Shown here: piece after piece, positions 13,801-27,907 of the stretch
How the letters are laid out: each line of letters opens with the position of its first letter
How positions within the stretch are numbered: position 1 is the first letter of the stretch
Source of the DNA: Eudromia elegans
Taxonomy: Eukaryota; Chordata; Aves; Tinamiformes; Tinamidae
DNA length: 64,000 nt
Direction: 5' to 3'
NCBI GenBank assembly: GCA_003342815.1
Contig: PTEX01000006.1
Span: 3,107,338 to 3,171,337, forward strand
Made by a program: the position numbers and the translations under genes
Notes under the pieces: model-generated
Told to the model about the DNA's origin: nothing
Seen by the model: only the letters and a program-made list of their open reading frames with translations
Database searches by the model: none

Positions 13801-16800
13801 CACAAAATAGTAAGGATAAGGTAAAGGCAAGTGTATAAAATATTCATCAACAATACTACCTGCTCCTTCTTCATAAAGATCCCTGAAATAACTTGCTGAT
13901 TATGCGTTGTGTGGATTTCACAACTTGCTGTATAGTGGATTTTCTTAAACTCTTTCCTTCCTAGTCTTATTTCCAATCACATTGCATCACTGCACTTTTA
14001 TTTCTGAAAACAATTCCCTCAAAATGCACAATGTGACTATGGATTTTTTTCAATGTGCTAAAATTAACTAGATTTGAACGTTTGACTATTCTTCCCCAAT
14101 GTACCATAGTATAATCTGGCATGAGAAGGATTAGAAAAGACTTGATTTAATTATATGCTCTGTCTGAGCAAATACAATTCAATTAAGGAAAATGTGATTA
14201 TTAAATCTAAAATGCATTAGCATACATCCATCAACTGCATTAGCTTTAAATTAATAAATAGTTCTTTTCCAGTTACCCAACTACTAGGCAGAGAATAAGA
14301 ATTAAAACCTCTAATAAAATTAGCCTAAACCTCTCAATCCAAGGTTTAAACCATAATTTACTTAATGGGTCTTTATGTACCGGCTGTAGTGAGCTCAATA
14401 AAGTTTGTTCCAACGTAATACTGGCTGATACTGTTTTATTACAAAATGTTAAGTTCTCTATTTTGTGACTAACTGAAGACAGAATGCACAACACATTGTT
14501 TTTGTGTCAAATTTGCTGATAAAGGCTTCTTTTAAAAGTTTTCGACTTTTTAAAGTATTTTAGCAATTTTTCTTTCAAAGTCCTCATGAATATAGATAGA
14601 TACAAAAGAATGTCCTGCATATATAGAGAAACAACATCAAATAAAGTAAGGCTTTAATTTCTATACAAGACACAAGGAAAGCAGATTAAATGCTATGAGA
14701 GATGTCCAAGCAATCAAGTGAAGATAGATTTAATTCCTTCTAGCAGAGTGCAGTCATTCAGTACCCAAATCAAGGCATTAACAAGAAGTGTCTGAATGAG
14801 GAATTCATTTTGGTTAATCTCTCAAAATAGCCTAGGGGGGAAACTGTAGGGAGTGCAAAAAACACCCATGTCAACCTGCACTAAGATTTCCCACATGTAA
14901 AGTCCGAGTCATCTGTCTTTATGGGGCTGATGTGAAGGGGTGGATGGGGAAACAGATTGCCCATGGAGCCAGGCGCCAGGTTGTGATACCTCAGTCTCTG
15001 GATGCAGCCCGGAGATGAGCCCGTTCCTTTGGATAATGTTTTCGCCAGCAGGCAGGACAGGACCCTTGCACAGATCACTAGGTGTCACAGAAAGCAGAAC
15101 TTTTTCTCCTCAGGCTGAATGTTGCTGCATATTCCACCTTCTTTTCTGGATGAGCATTTCTTCTTAGACTGTAAGTGCAAAGTGAGGGAATATTCTGGAG
15201 GCAGGAGAGATGCCTACAGACCTGCCACAATGCTTTAAGCCAAGGACAGCAGCTGTCTCATTCCTTCTCAGTGGGACCAAGGAATTATCACCCTGTTAGA
15301 TGTCTCCTGAGTACCTGTTTGGCTCCTCCATAAGTTTTTGTACTGTTATTTTAACATATCTGCATCTCAGAGTTTCCAGCTACAGTGATGCAAATGCACA
15401 GTAAATATAACATCCTAGGGAGAAAATTCATTTGAACAAGGCTCATTTTACTCCATGGAGACAAACATAATCGTTTTTCTTTTTGTTGAAATGAGACTTT
15501 GATAAATCTTCACTACGTGATCTTGCCTAGTTTTATATTGCCCAGCTCACTGGAATTTGTCTTATGAATAAACAGCCAGAGATAATAAATGAAGAGCTGG
15601 AATACACCCCACAAGGAGAGGAAATACATGGCAGAAGCCCCTATTGGAAGCGGTAAAGGAACATGGATCTACCACCTTCTTCCACTAGCAACAACTTTTC
15701 TACATATACCCTTCTTTAATTTGATTTAATACTAATAAATGTGCTGAAATCAGAGTAAAGATAATCACCAGCCATTTCCCCACAGGATCTAATGCCAACT
15801 TCCAGGGGAGCTTTGCTGGCTCCAGAAGAAGGGATCCCACCTGAAGAGGATGCAATGAAAAGATTTCTTAGTCAGAAACCCTTCCTATCACATAAACAGG
15901 AGAAAAAGTAGGATACTTATGGAAAGAATTGCTAGCTCAGCACATTGCTTTAGGTGGCAGACTTTATTTCTATGCAGCACTGATCCATTTGTATGGTTTG
16001 GCTATACTTCCTCTAAGAAAGCAGTAGATTATGGTCTGTGGAAGTGGTGAGCTTTACCTGTGAGAAATCAAACCAAAAAAAGAGACTGAAAGGCAGAAAC
16101 ACAGTATACTCACTTGCCAGAAAATGAAAGTGTCAAGGATAAACTTATCCAGTTGCCAAGGGACATGACGAGATTCTCCAGCTGTCCATATACCAACTCT
16201 GGGAATCTAGCAGTACGCTAAAAGATTTGGAAATTTTCATGCAATGCATGTCCATCGATGCCAGACACTACTTTTGAAACTCATGGAAAAGACTTGCGTG
16301 ACCAGAATCTCTAAGTCAGTCTCCTTAGGATAGATTAAATTAACTGCAGAGCTTGCGAATGGCACTCTAGTGCCCTTGGCAACTCTAAAATAAGTAGTCT
16401 GGAATATTCTGACTTACTGACAGAACACAGAAGCTGAGGATCACATTCTGATGTGTCTGCTGCAGACCGATATACTGCAATGGAGCAAGGTGAGCTATTG
16501 GTAGCATGCAAGGAACAGAGAAGATGCTGCCATCTTTAGCTTTAAATGACCTATGTTAATGGTCACTTACAGCCAGAAGTGAACTCTTTAAAAGTCATTA
16601 AAAAAATTATAGATGCCAATTTCCTAATTTAAAAAATGTTGCATTAAACATGAAGCGATTTTCTCTTCACCATTATTATGATAAATACAGGGATGATCTT
16701 TGAACTAAAGTGAGTAGTAGCTTAAGGGCAAGAGATCATGAATTTATTACATTTTATAAATGTCCATAAAATAAAATATAAATCTGTGATATATATATTT

Positions 16801-17721
16801 AAAATTTAAAAAAAAAAAGAGTGAATGTCACAAAATTGATAATTTTTTTGCACAAAACCAGCTGGGAGAAAGGATTTTAAACATTTACCAATCAACATTA
16901 AAATTGTTTTGTTAAAAAAATCTCACATGTAGGAATTAAAGTGAAGAAAGCTGTGATAAAAAAAAACACTTAGGAGAAGTAAAAATTGCTGTATGAAATG
17001 TAAACTGGTTGAGTAGCAAGTGACAGGAAGAACAGACAGTAGGTGAGTTCCAATTACAAGCCTTAAAATACAGATAAGAGAAAAAGGAAGTAAAAAGACA
17101 CAAGGAAAGATTTTGGAAGAAGTTAGGTATAATGACACATCTAAAGTTAATATAATTATATATATTCATATTGTGACAAAATATTTTGTATTTTCACAGT
17201 AAATGAGGATGATCTTAAACAGACTAAAAATTGATGGTTTTCACTCAGCAACTCTCAATAAACTCACTTTTGCTTTTGAAACTATCACATCAAACAATTA
17301 TTTGAGATTTCAAAATATATTACTAATAATCCTGAGAACCATGGGGAATTTCTAGAAGACAGGGGGAAATCTAATATGCCATTACATAAAAAAATAGAAG
17401 TGTGATGGGCAGTAAGCCTAGAAGGCTTCAGGATATTTTTGCTTCACAAGAGCCTTCCTTGAGGCTTTTACTACTTACAGCTAGATTTTCAACAAAGTTA
17501 ATGCAGTGAAGCCACAAGTACTAGTTAGAGCTTCAGACAAAGGGTGTGCTTCTTGTCACCCAATTTTAGCTATCAGAAATTAGTTAAGTAAATGATCTCA
17601 GCTAGTCCATAGACTCCTCTTTAGTCAAAGAGGAAGAAATATCTGTAAATCCTGATTGCATCATCTTAAAACGTGTTTCTAAGATCAATGGCTTAAATAC
17701 CCTTTGAGTAGATCTCTTGCG

Positions 17722-17830
17722 CTGATGAGATGATCTAGTTCAACCTCCTCTGCTCAAGCAGGGTCACTGAGAACATGTTGCACAGGATCACATCCAGGCC
17801 GGTTTTGAATATCTCCCAAACAGGAGACTT
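17722..17830 (-). mobile_element. CR1 LINE 3'-end fragment
   Basis: Read on the + strand, this is the reverse complement of the CR1 3' region: gatgatctagttcaacctcc, then tgctcaagcagggtca, then a ggccggttttgaatatctcc block. CR1 is the dominant LINE of birds and copies are usually 5'-truncated, as here. The piece lies entirely in the large BEGAIN intron, antisense to the gene, and abuts a GTTTT-type simple repeat at 17830-17848. Confidence 0.88.
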
Positions 17831-17848
17831 TGTTTTGTTTTGTTTTTA
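17830..17848. repeat. (GTTTT)n simple repeat
   Basis: Three to four GTTTT units next to the upstream (5'-truncated) end of the CR1 fragment. Confidence 0.8.
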
Positions 17849-19695
17849 AACATATATTGTCTCATATTATGCATATTCTGGGCATGATTCTTGAGCTCAA
17901 TATCGGTAACTAGTAGCCTGCTGGGGTGAGAGGATAGGATCCTATGCAATTGATTGCATGAGTACATTCCTAAATATCGTTCTATGTTTGCCAGGGTAAA
18001 AAGAATTCTGATGTTTTGCTCTTTCCTGGCTTAGCTGTTGATATCATTCCAATAGGGCTTTTTTAAAACAAAACAGCTATTTTATTAGGTCCCAAGGATT
18101 ATAAAAGCTTTGATTCCTTGTGAAGGTGAGCTCAGATTTAATCTGAAGCGAGCAAGGGCTTTGCACAGCCTAAAGGGTTTCCATGTAGATTAAAGCCTGT
18201 GGGTCTGTAAATCAAAATCTGATGACCACTTAATACTTAGACCCTATCCTAAGGACTTAGCAGCTGAAGAAAGTCTCAGAGGAGGGTTATCTCTACAAAA
18301 CTCCACTTACCAGGTTTCTGGGCCTTTCCACCTGCTCTCATCTTTGCTTTCAAGACTCTTCCTGCCAAATGCACTGCAGCGAGCTCAGTTTTCTAGCAGC
18401 CAGTGAGGTTTTGAAGAAAACTGTTAAGTCTTAATGTGTGACAAGGTCATAAGGTGTCAACAGTGGATATTCAAAGTGCAATGGGAATTTCTTGCTCATG
18501 AAGTCATTAGGAGAGAGTAACCCAGAACAAGATTCCTGACTCTATTGAACAAGTACAGCTATGTGCCTGAAGAGGAACGGGGACAAGTTAAGGTGAAATA
18601 ATGTAGGCTTCATAGTACAACTGTAATAGTTACCAATTTTGAGTATAGCCTTGCATCAAGAAATTTAATTTTTGCCAAAAAAAAGAAAAAAAAGGTACTA
18701 AAGGTACCAAAGTCAATGCTTAACTGCACTTTGTCCCTACTGAAAGGGATTCTGTAATCCAATTAATATTTCCCTTTTATGAGATCCAGGATTTTGCATT
18801 CAAAACACAGACCTCTCCCTATGAAATATGAAATGCTCCTATTGGCATACAGCTGTTGCATGGAAGAATTGTTTGGGAAAAGGTAGAATTAGGAGTTTTT
18901 TTCTAACTATATAGGTTGCATAGGCTTGAAAAGCCCTTTACAAGAGCTGCATCACACTTCTTACAGAGCCAGAAACACTATTTTCCCATTCTCACTGTTT
19001 TCAAAATGTTTGCTGTGTATTTCATTCATAAAGAACAGCCATCTATGTGGAAGAAAGCTGGGACTAGTCTGTGAGTTGCACAGGAAAAGTGGCCTGAGTA
19101 GGGGACCATTTACAGAACAGAACACACTGTGGTCCTAGGGCACACTAGAGGACAGCGTGGGTACAAAAGCACAGAAATTCTGCACCCAGATTAGGTCAGG
19201 AGAGAGCAGGGTATCAGTAGCAAAGATGACCTGTACAGGAAGAGGGATTGAGTCCAAGGAGTCTTCAGTTTGACAGTCTGAAAGGGAGCAGCCTTTTGTC
19301 GGAAAGTGATAACCAGAGAGAAATCAGCAATGGTTTCCTCCATAACCATGGTTTGTCAGTGGGAGATCTAATGCCACAAGAGAAAAATGCTATAGATTGG
19401 GAAGCGGAAGGAAATAACAGGAACTGACAGCAGAAATGAAAGAGGAGTGGAATGGTGTTATAAACTGCTGTCTTTATACTAAAACGTGACTCTGGAGAAC
19501 AACCTGTTCTCACAGATTTTCTACTGGAGCTCCTGAAATACAATCAAACACCTGCAACAAATGAAAGGCACCAAGGGGAAGGGAAAATGCTCTTTTTTTA
19601 TATATATAACTTCCGGTTTAATGTGCTTAATCACTGTGTAGCTGACTTCTCTACAGCTTGGCTGAGGCAGACAGGATTATTTACCATAATACTAC

Positions 19696-19720
19696 ACAGT
19701 ATACTATTTATATATACTGT
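19696..19720. repeat. Short inverted repeat (8-bp arms)
   Basis: ACAGTATA at 19696-19703 pairs with TATACTGT at 19713-19720 across a 9-base AT-only loop. It is AT-rich and short, so chance is likely. Confidence 0.5.
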
Positions 19721-20799
19721 ATAATGCCATAATAGACAAGTTTACTGACAATTTGTTAGAAAACATCAGTATTGTGATTATAGAGATTAGCAAGTTTGGC
19801 AACTTTGATAGCAGATATATCAATAATTTGTATTACTGTTGTACTCAGATTTCCCTGTCCTGAATCCCTGAGTACAGTACAAAGAATTAAAATTCAACAG
19901 TACAAATATTTGAGCAGGAGACAAATTAAACAGAGGGTGGTCTTAAATCAAAACCTTCTCAGCGGGGCATTATTGCAGAGGAGAGAGCTTTAAAACATGA
20001 AGTAAAAGCTCTTGACCTAAGCGACTACACAAGCAATTAAGGATCACCAAAGGCCAGCATCATTGGAGGTTAAGGTGTAACTCATTACAGCATATGCTGC
20101 CTAGGAAATTCTGAATTAAATTGGGATACCAAGAATTTTAGTAGATATATAGCTCGTTTTACAGGGAAGGAATGTGAAAAGAGAGTACAAGACAGTATTG
20201 GAGGCATATCTTAGATACAGTGCTTATTATAGGAACTTTGAAGGCAACATTTCGTACATTTTATACAAGTTGGAGTTTCAGAAATTCTGAAAAGTTAAGC
20301 ATGGCAATAACGAAAGCCTGCAGTGATCAGAGTAGAAATAATCTTTTTTAGCACCCGACTGAGGCAGGCAGAGTAGAAAGCCTAGGAACATATCTGTTAA
20401 TATATCACAAGCATCTGTCACTCTTGTCTGCAGGGTCCAATGACAGTAGGATTGCCTTTCTTCTCTCTGCTAAGATACCCTATAGCTAACTCTAATTATA
20501 TTTATTGTAGGAAGACAGATGGCTCCACTTTTTAAAAAATATATAATTCCCTTATAATAGCACAGTTGGGGAATCTACTGGTAAAAGGAAGAGTTTGTAT
20601 ACAAAACAGCATGGATGATATCCCTTCCTAAATAAAACTCCTCCTGACAGTGGCAGCACAGAACCAGACCTCCTCCTCTGAGCTAGGAAAGTCTTGAACA
20701 CACTTTAAAACTCATCGAGACCTTCCCCAGTAAGTTCCACATATGCTGACATTCTCCCAGTTAATCAGCAGACACTGCCATCCTTCCTCATCAGGTTAA

Positions 20800-20824
20800 A
20801 GGATATCTCCCTGAGAGATATCCT
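20800..20824. repeat. Perfect 10-bp inverted repeat (hairpin)
   Basis: AGGATATCTC and GAGATATCCT are perfectly complementary arms around a 5-base loop (cctga). The arms do not extend further. It is too short for a microRNA precursor. Confidence 0.75.
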
Positions 20825-23285
20825 AATAAAATGGTGACCCCAATTAAGCTCTTTCCAATTAATTTGTGCTTCATGGGGATTTTAGCATTATTTCAGTTAA
20901 ACCCAGTCTCAGACTATCTCACATGTGACTTCAGCAGTAGCTTTCCTTTAAATTGTGGTCACCAAATGCCCTCCTGATGTTAATTTTCAAAGTGCTCCTT
21001 AATGTTTCAAAGTGTGGGTGCTGAGTGGCAAATTGCTCAGTTGCATCTGAAGAACTGCAGTCTCACTCCCATGCCTGGCTATCCTGTTGCCTCCTTGGAC
21101 TTCAAGCACATTTCTCTTAGGCATCTTCCACCTTTCCCCGCATCCCGTTTTCCACCTTCCAGCTCTTGAAGAACATATTACCATTTACTGAGTAATTTTC
21201 AGCTACCAAATACTGCACGTGAGCCTCAGTTAAAGACGATATATACAAAACCCTCAATCCTGTCTCAAGTAGATCACTGGTTACACATAAGTGGCACTGG
21301 CCACACACTTGCAGCAATCACTTAATTTTAGGTATCTGAAACTCAGACATCCACTTTGCCATATTGAATAATGACAAGTCTAGAGAAGAAAAAAGGACAG
21401 TTTCTGCATTTATTATGTCCCTGATCCTCAGATTTGTTTCTGGGATGCAATCTCTCCCCTGGAGTTAGTTGACAGACATAATACTTCATTCTGGATTTTT
21501 TTTTTAATCAAGTGTCGAAGATAAATAACTTAAAAGAGTAAGCAGTCAGGTATCCACACGATGACTTATAACTAAAACCTGCCTGCATTTGCATTATGGA
21601 AAAGAGGATGATTTAAATACATTTATCGCAAAGCAAAAATAAAGTACAAGTAAATCTTATACTTCACTTCTCAGGATAACACGATATGTAACTGATAAAA
21701 TACATGTCCATTGCATACAGAATAACTAATGCCCTACCAAAAAGATCCGTGACCTAGGCCAGGACCTAGCATATTTCATTCCTCATAGCAAATGTCTCTT
21801 CAAGGAAGTATTGGCTGATTCGAGTAATACTCGGCCTGAATGTAGAGCCAGCCACTTCACTGCAAAACCAGAGTTCCCCTCCCTCAAATATCCCATACAT
21901 CTCATTACATTCAGCTGGATCACAGCGGTGCTTTGTTTTCGTTCTTGAAAATTAGTAGGGACTTTCTGACCACCGGCTTCAAGATTGGTAAGCCTCGAGT
22001 CATGCGGCCTAGAAAAAGCTCGAAGCTTGAAACCTGTCCATCATGTGGAATTCCTCCCAAAACCTAATGAAGTTTCTCCATATCTCTCAGTCGGAGGCTC
22101 AGAATCCCAATCTTTCATGTAGACGCCTCCAAAAGGCTAGCAATCCCTTTCTGTTTGCCTCCCCAGCCCTTTTCGCTCCTTCTCCTTGTTAGGAATTCAC
22201 TCTGCTACTATCATAACATTTTGGTTTTGCCTACCGTATAGAGAAGCTTCGGACGGTTCTGCCACCTGGACATCAGACTCTCCTCCAGGTCCCAAAGAGC
22301 CTTGGAGAAGACCAGCTTGATGGTGGCTGCCCTCCCTTTTTTCTCCATGTCCTTCTGTTAACAGTGTTATCATCTCTCTTCCCGGTAATATGCTGCCTGG
22401 ATGACAAAAAAAAAGTGTCAGCTTGGGAAGAGAAGCCACCAGGAGAAAAATAGATATGTAGAGAAATTCATAGATGTATAAAATTGATGAAAGATTAGGT
22501 AATAAAAGAGTTGGAGGCAGAATTTGGTAATGGATGGGGGAAGAAATGGCAAATATCCCTCATTTTCAGCTGCCTTTAAGTCCTGTGTCTGAGATCATTC
22601 ATGTCCTGGGAGAAAATAAACAACAATAACAAAACAGAAAACAAGAGTTATTTGGCAATATAGGCAAACTTACATACATTAAATGTGTTTCGCCACCACC
22701 ATATATTACTGGTCTTAGTGCAAGAACAGAACTCAGTGAACTGACTTATAGATGAGATTATATTAGCCGATATAATACTGCCTTTAAACTCTAAAATCTA
22801 TGACTAGGTGAATTGTACACATCCTTCACCCAAAAATAAAATACACATAGCTCAAATATTTGCTTATACTTGAAGCTTTTCGTAATAAATGGGCTGAAAA
22901 AGGTCTTTTATTGAAGTTACCCAGAGAACAGATGCATCAGTTAAACAGCCTTGTGAGTTTTCTACCCTTAAAGCAAGAACTTGGCTGCAGAAAATATTAG
23001 TTTTTGCCTGCAATTATCCCCTGAGGCCACCACTAATATGAACGTAAATAGATGAATTGTTCACTTTGTGCATGGATATTTTAGGATGCACACAAGAGAA
23101 GAAAAAAGCTGTTATTATGAATTTCAGTAATATTAACAAAGCTTTTTTTGAGGATTCTTATAGCACAGTTTAACTGCTTCAGTTTAATGTAGTAGCAGGG
23201 CAAGCAAATGAAAGGAGATTCCATTAGTGGAGAAAAAAAAATTATACAAAACATTAAATTACAGAACAGTCCATCCCAGTGGTAT

Positions 23286-23330
23286 ATTGATTTCCGTGGG
23301 GGTTTTCATTTCATTAGATGTGCAGATAAT
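23286..23330. repeat. Old dispersed repeat relic (TTGATTTCCGTGGGGGTTTT signature)
   Basis: This resembles the worn amniote repeat block ATTGACTTCAATGGGAGTTTT followed by a TGCAG-containing segment. It is one of several short related relics in the window. Confidence 0.4.
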
Positions 23331-23427
23331 TACCACAGCAGAGCTGAATTTTTTCATAAGTCTTTGATTCCCATCATCTAACAGTTGCCATCCTTATCTA
23401 TTGTTTGTAGAATTAAAAAAATTGGGC

Positions 23428-23442
23428 TTTTTTTTTTTTTTT
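23428..23442. repeat. Poly-T tract
   Basis: About 15 consecutive T. No retroposon body is recognisable beside it, so slippage is the simplest origin. Confidence 0.85.
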
Positions 23443-24524
23443 AATGTGTTACTAAGCAGTGGTAGAAACCTCAAATGACCTTGGAGAGTCTACAGCTTGC
23501 CCATTACTAAAGAGGTTCATTTCATCAAGGACTGAAAAGATACTCACAGCTATTTTGGTACCATATACACCTTTAGAGCTGAGACTTTCTATGGTGAAAC
23601 AGAAACACTCAAATGTTCCATGTGGGAAACACAACACACAAAAGCCTCATGTGCAACTTAAGCTAACAATGATGATTACAGGGTTTGAAGACAAGAGTAA
23701 ACAGAGCTTTGTGCAGGCCCTTTACACCTGCACGAGCATTACTCTAATTGCTTAGGCTTATTTACTTTTTCTCTCACAGTAAAAATCTAGAGATAAGCTT
23801 CCACTGCAAATCAGTTTGCATAAAACTTCAGTCTGTCCCAGCAGCAGAAGGAAGTGAGTCCGTGAACGTGTTCATTTTACTTTGCAGGCATGAACAGTCC
23901 ATTGTTACAGCCAATTATTCTCACTTCTTCTCCAACAAAACCCTAAAAAAAACATGAAAATTAAAGCCTTCTAGTTGGCAGTACATATAATCAGAATGGA
24001 ATACCAAGCTGATGAAAGTGGTGAAATCAAGACCAGGATCACAGCCTTTGCTTTCCAAGTTTGCTTTGACTGATCAAGATGAAACTTTTCTTAAGGAAAA
24101 AAAGAAAATAGATATATTTATTTTTTAAGAATGTTTTGAATGTTTAAACAAAATGGTTATCTCCAGATTGATTTGCTCATATTTATTTCTAAATGCCTGC
24201 TCCAGAACATGTGAACTGGAAGATAATCTCCTGTACCCTTAAACATATGTTTCACATACAGAAGGCACAGAAAAGATCACAGATTAAATTTTAATTATGG
24301 TGTGACTGAGGACAGCGGCAATAAATTATTCTTCTGCTGTTAAGTAAAGTTAAAAAAAAAAAAGAGGGAAATGAAAAGTAGGTTTAAATGATCCATCTTT
24401 TCAATGGCGAAAGGCCAGGGATAGATTTGATCTCAGGCCTGTGCAGGTCAGCATATTCAGAAATTACCTTTAAAATGCATGTAACTAGCATGTTGACAAC
24501 ACTCTGCGATGGCAGTGAGCAACT

Positions 24525-24625
24525 CAGAGCTGTAAGGGTTAGAAGGGACTGTGGTGAGCTGCAGGATTTCAGAGCAAAGTGACTGAGAACATGTTAGAAA
24601 CCCAGTTCGAGTTTCACATGGAGTG
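24525..24625 (-). mobile_element. Possible CR1 3'-end fragment, strongly diverged
   Basis: The order of blocks matches the reverse complement of CR1: GGGTTAGAAGGGACTGTGG (compare GGTTGGAAGGGACC), AGAGCAAAGTGACTGAGAACATGTT (compare the CAGGGTCACTGAGAACATGTTGC block of the copy at 17722-17830, here across a wider stretch), then CCAGTTCGAGTTT (compare CCAGGCGGGTTTT). It is more diverged than the copy at 17.7 kb. Confidence 0.6.
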
Positions 24626-25242
24626 ACAGACTCAGAAATATTATTGAGGTCCTGAGGTACAATAGAGACTTCAATAGAAATATCAATTTATGTATTATAA
24701 AGGATTAAAGAACAGAATAGAAAACATCACTATGTCATATATATGTCATTATAGCATTCACAACTCAACTGGCACACAGTTTAGGTTTCTCTGTCTCAGA
24801 ATAGATAGAGGAGAAACAGAAAAAAAAAAGCAAAGAGCAGCAACAGGATGAGAAAAGTATGAAGCAAATTCCAATGCAAAGAGCAGCTACATGGATAGCA
24901 TATAGTATAACTATAGACAAAATGGTAGGAAGGAGGATCACGGCAAAGACACACCACAAGTCACGAGCTTTGTCATCCCAGCTAATGCAGAGCCAGAGGA
25001 TAGCAAACAACAGCAGTAAATGACAGATTTAAAATAAAACAAGAGGAAACATTTCCTCACACAGGACCTACCTGCCTAGCACCTGGAACTGCAGATGCTC
25101 CTTAGAGGAGCAGGACAGAAGAAAAATACCATAGCAGCAAGTAGATGCACCACAATCTCCCAGCATGTGGCCCAGTGACCACTATACCTTGACCATCTTC
25201 ACACACAAAAAAGTCATTTGCCATTGGAAAATTGCCTGCTGG

Positions 25243-25295
25243 AATATAATTAAAAATATAATTAAAAATATAATTAAAAATATCATTAAAAATAG
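25243..25295. repeat. 12-bp AT-rich tandem repeat, about four copies
   Basis: The unit ATATAATTAAAA is repeated almost exactly head to tail, with one A-to-C change (ATATCATTAAAA) in the last full unit. Antisense frames across it give a repeated IFNY/IFLI pattern, which is a product of the repeat. Confidence 0.9.
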
Positions 25296-27810
25296 AAACT
25301 CTGTCAGTGACACATCCTGACATGGACAACAGGAAGAACTTCTTTCCACAGATGCTCTGCACCACATGGGAAATAGATGCAAAAGAAGATGCTGCAAGTC
25401 TTAAATGAGGATGTCAGGCTGAGCAAAAAGCACATGGACTTGTGGCACAGGGGTTCTGAAGTCAGGTATGTGCTCCCCTAGCTATTCACAGATGGAAAAC
25501 ACACCAGCAAACAGCATCAGTAAAGCCTGAAGAGAGTTTGCCTATTAAAGACAGAAAAAAGGTTCCGTTATTATTTTAGAAAGTCAAGAGCAGACAGAAA
25601 ACCACAGCTGCTATCTGTAAAAGCAGATAACTACTTAACAGAGGGCTTAACAGAAAGGGGAAAGCAGTCTCTAGAGCTGGAAGGAAAGTTCTGTTTCAAC
25701 ACTTTTTCAGTGGAAAAATATCCAGTTATATACTTGATCTCCAAAATGAGATTATTGAATTCCTTTCCTTTTTTTCTTTTTCTCTCAGAAAAGATCAAAT
25801 TTATAAGGGCAACTTTTCTTTCAGGAAAGAACTGAGAGATGTTCCGTTTGTAACTACAAACCAAGTTCAACTTTCTGCGTTAAAATGGCACCAAATTGTC
25901 CAGGGATTTGTCATTCAGCTGCTTGTCTGACTTCTCTGCACCATCTGCCATGAATGAACAACAGTTCCCTGAGACACTGCAGTGCTTTTGTGCAAAAATG
26001 GGCCACAGAATACATCATGGCCCAGGGCTCCCGTGTCATAGGGTGGAAGTCCACAGGAGTTCTCTACACTGCAGTTCTCTGGAGGGAACACTTCTGAAAT
26101 TATATTTTTGGCCAGACATGGGGATTTCACCTTTCTTTATCCCATCCTTTATTTTTGTACCATGCATCCGGAGTCAATGGGGTTTCTCAGTGACGCAACA
26201 TCTTTGCTGAAAACTTTGGATACAAAGACTAAGTGAAAATCAGTGGTAGGCTTAGGAAGAGTTAGGCGTATATCCACAAAGATATTTCCACAGTGCCTGA
26301 GAGTCTCACCAGCTAAGCCTTTTAGAGTAGGAGTTCATGTTTTGTTGAGGCATTGATCCTATTAAGCATTTGGGTTTTAAAGCAACATGAATCCATAGAA
26401 GTCAGCAGACTTGAACACTGAAACACCTAGCTCCTCAACACGCTGAGCAAAATACTTTTATTTAAAAGATTATTTTTCTTCCTGCCTTTAAATTTTAAAT
26501 ATTGCAACTCTTGTTCCAAACACTGCCTTCCACTTTGCTTTATTAGTTAGCATTTAGATACTAAGTAGTAAATAGATTCAGTCCACTGGGAGTTTTCACA
26601 TTCTGCAGTTCAGAGCAGAAGTAGCTGAAGCATCATTCTTTAATGGTAGCATAAGTCCTTGTATGAGCAATAAAAGCTGCCACTTCCTTTATGAGGCAAG
26701 CTAAATGCTATTAAAATGATGAATGAACTAGTTCCATTTTATTTGTTCAGTCTTTCCCAGCACTATTCCCACAACCCTATTTAAATCACCACTTGTATTC
26801 TGTGTAAGTTCCTGTGTACTTGAAATGCACACACTCCTACAAAAGAACTAAAAGCCCTTCAGAATGGCAGTAAAGTTTTATTATTTTCTTTCTCAGTGAA
26901 CAAACAGTTAAATCAAATGGAGCTGGAATAGAGAGCCAAAATTAATCCCCATGTCTTTGGCTTATTAGGTGAGATATACCTGCCTCGGGAAGGGGCTTAA
27001 TCAGGACTTATGTAAGAAAAAGTACAGTGAGATACTCTTTATTTTTTCGTCTCTCCTCTGATGGCACTATAAATCTAATAAAATGAATGAATCCCAAATT
27101 TTCTAAGTTCTTTCGCTGTTCCCTACTTGATAATTTCAATGTAATTAGTTTAAACTAGTTGAAAGTCATACAGCAAGATGATTGAGATCTAATTAAGAAA
27201 TATAAGTTTTATATCTCTTTCCTTCCCCATAGAGTTAGAAATACAACTTTATCTAGGCTTTATTTATAAGCTCCAAAGAAGAGCTGAGAAATTGTTCATC
27301 CCATAGTGACATGAACAGCCTGGAGGAACAGCTTCCATTCCAAAAGTGTTTTCTTCCATAATTCTCCCATGTGGTAGCAAATAGAAATGCGGGGTACCAG
27401 TTAAGTCAAAACAAACTGGTCCACTAGTCAGGGAAAAAGGTATTATTCGAATAGTAACAGAACAAAATTTTCTATCTTTTCTTCCTTATTGGTTAATAAT
27501 TTTGTCAGAATAAACACTGAAGATGCTTTGCACATGGACCATGGAGGACCATTACAGGAAATTGTCCTAGCTGCTATGAAGGCACCATATGATGGATCTG
27601 TTCAGGGTGAAGGTACATGCAGTTATAAATGGGATGTAGCCAAACTGAGGAAAGAACAACTCACTAAAATTCACAGACACTCTCCAATAGTTCTCATTAA
27701 GGAAGAAAATACACATAAAAAAAAAAGTTCTTTTAGGAGAGATCTTAGAATTACAAGGCAATGTCATATTTGCTTGTGTAGCTTTAACTTTGGATTAGAT
27801 AGCAGAATAT

Positions 27811-27907
27811 CTAACTGACCGACGGAATTAAGAGGACTGTTTAATTGACCAACAGAAACCAGGGGAATTAAGAGGACTATTTAACTGGACAGAAGGAATT
27901 CAAGGAC
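27811..27907. repeat. Three-copy degenerate minisatellite (30-40 bp unit)
   Basis: Units of the form [C/T]TAA[C/T]TG[A/G]CC...GGAATTAAGAGGACT occur three times in a row. The first lacks about 10 bases present in the second (AGAAACCAGG region), and the third ends in GGAATTCAAGGAC. Copies differ at a few positions, so the array is not recent. Confidence 0.75.

Noticed and set aside
27489-27818. 109-codon open frame on the + strand
   Set aside because: No known motif; the end runs into a Lys-rich stretch from an A-run and into the minisatellite. Treated as chance or part of an unknown old insertion.
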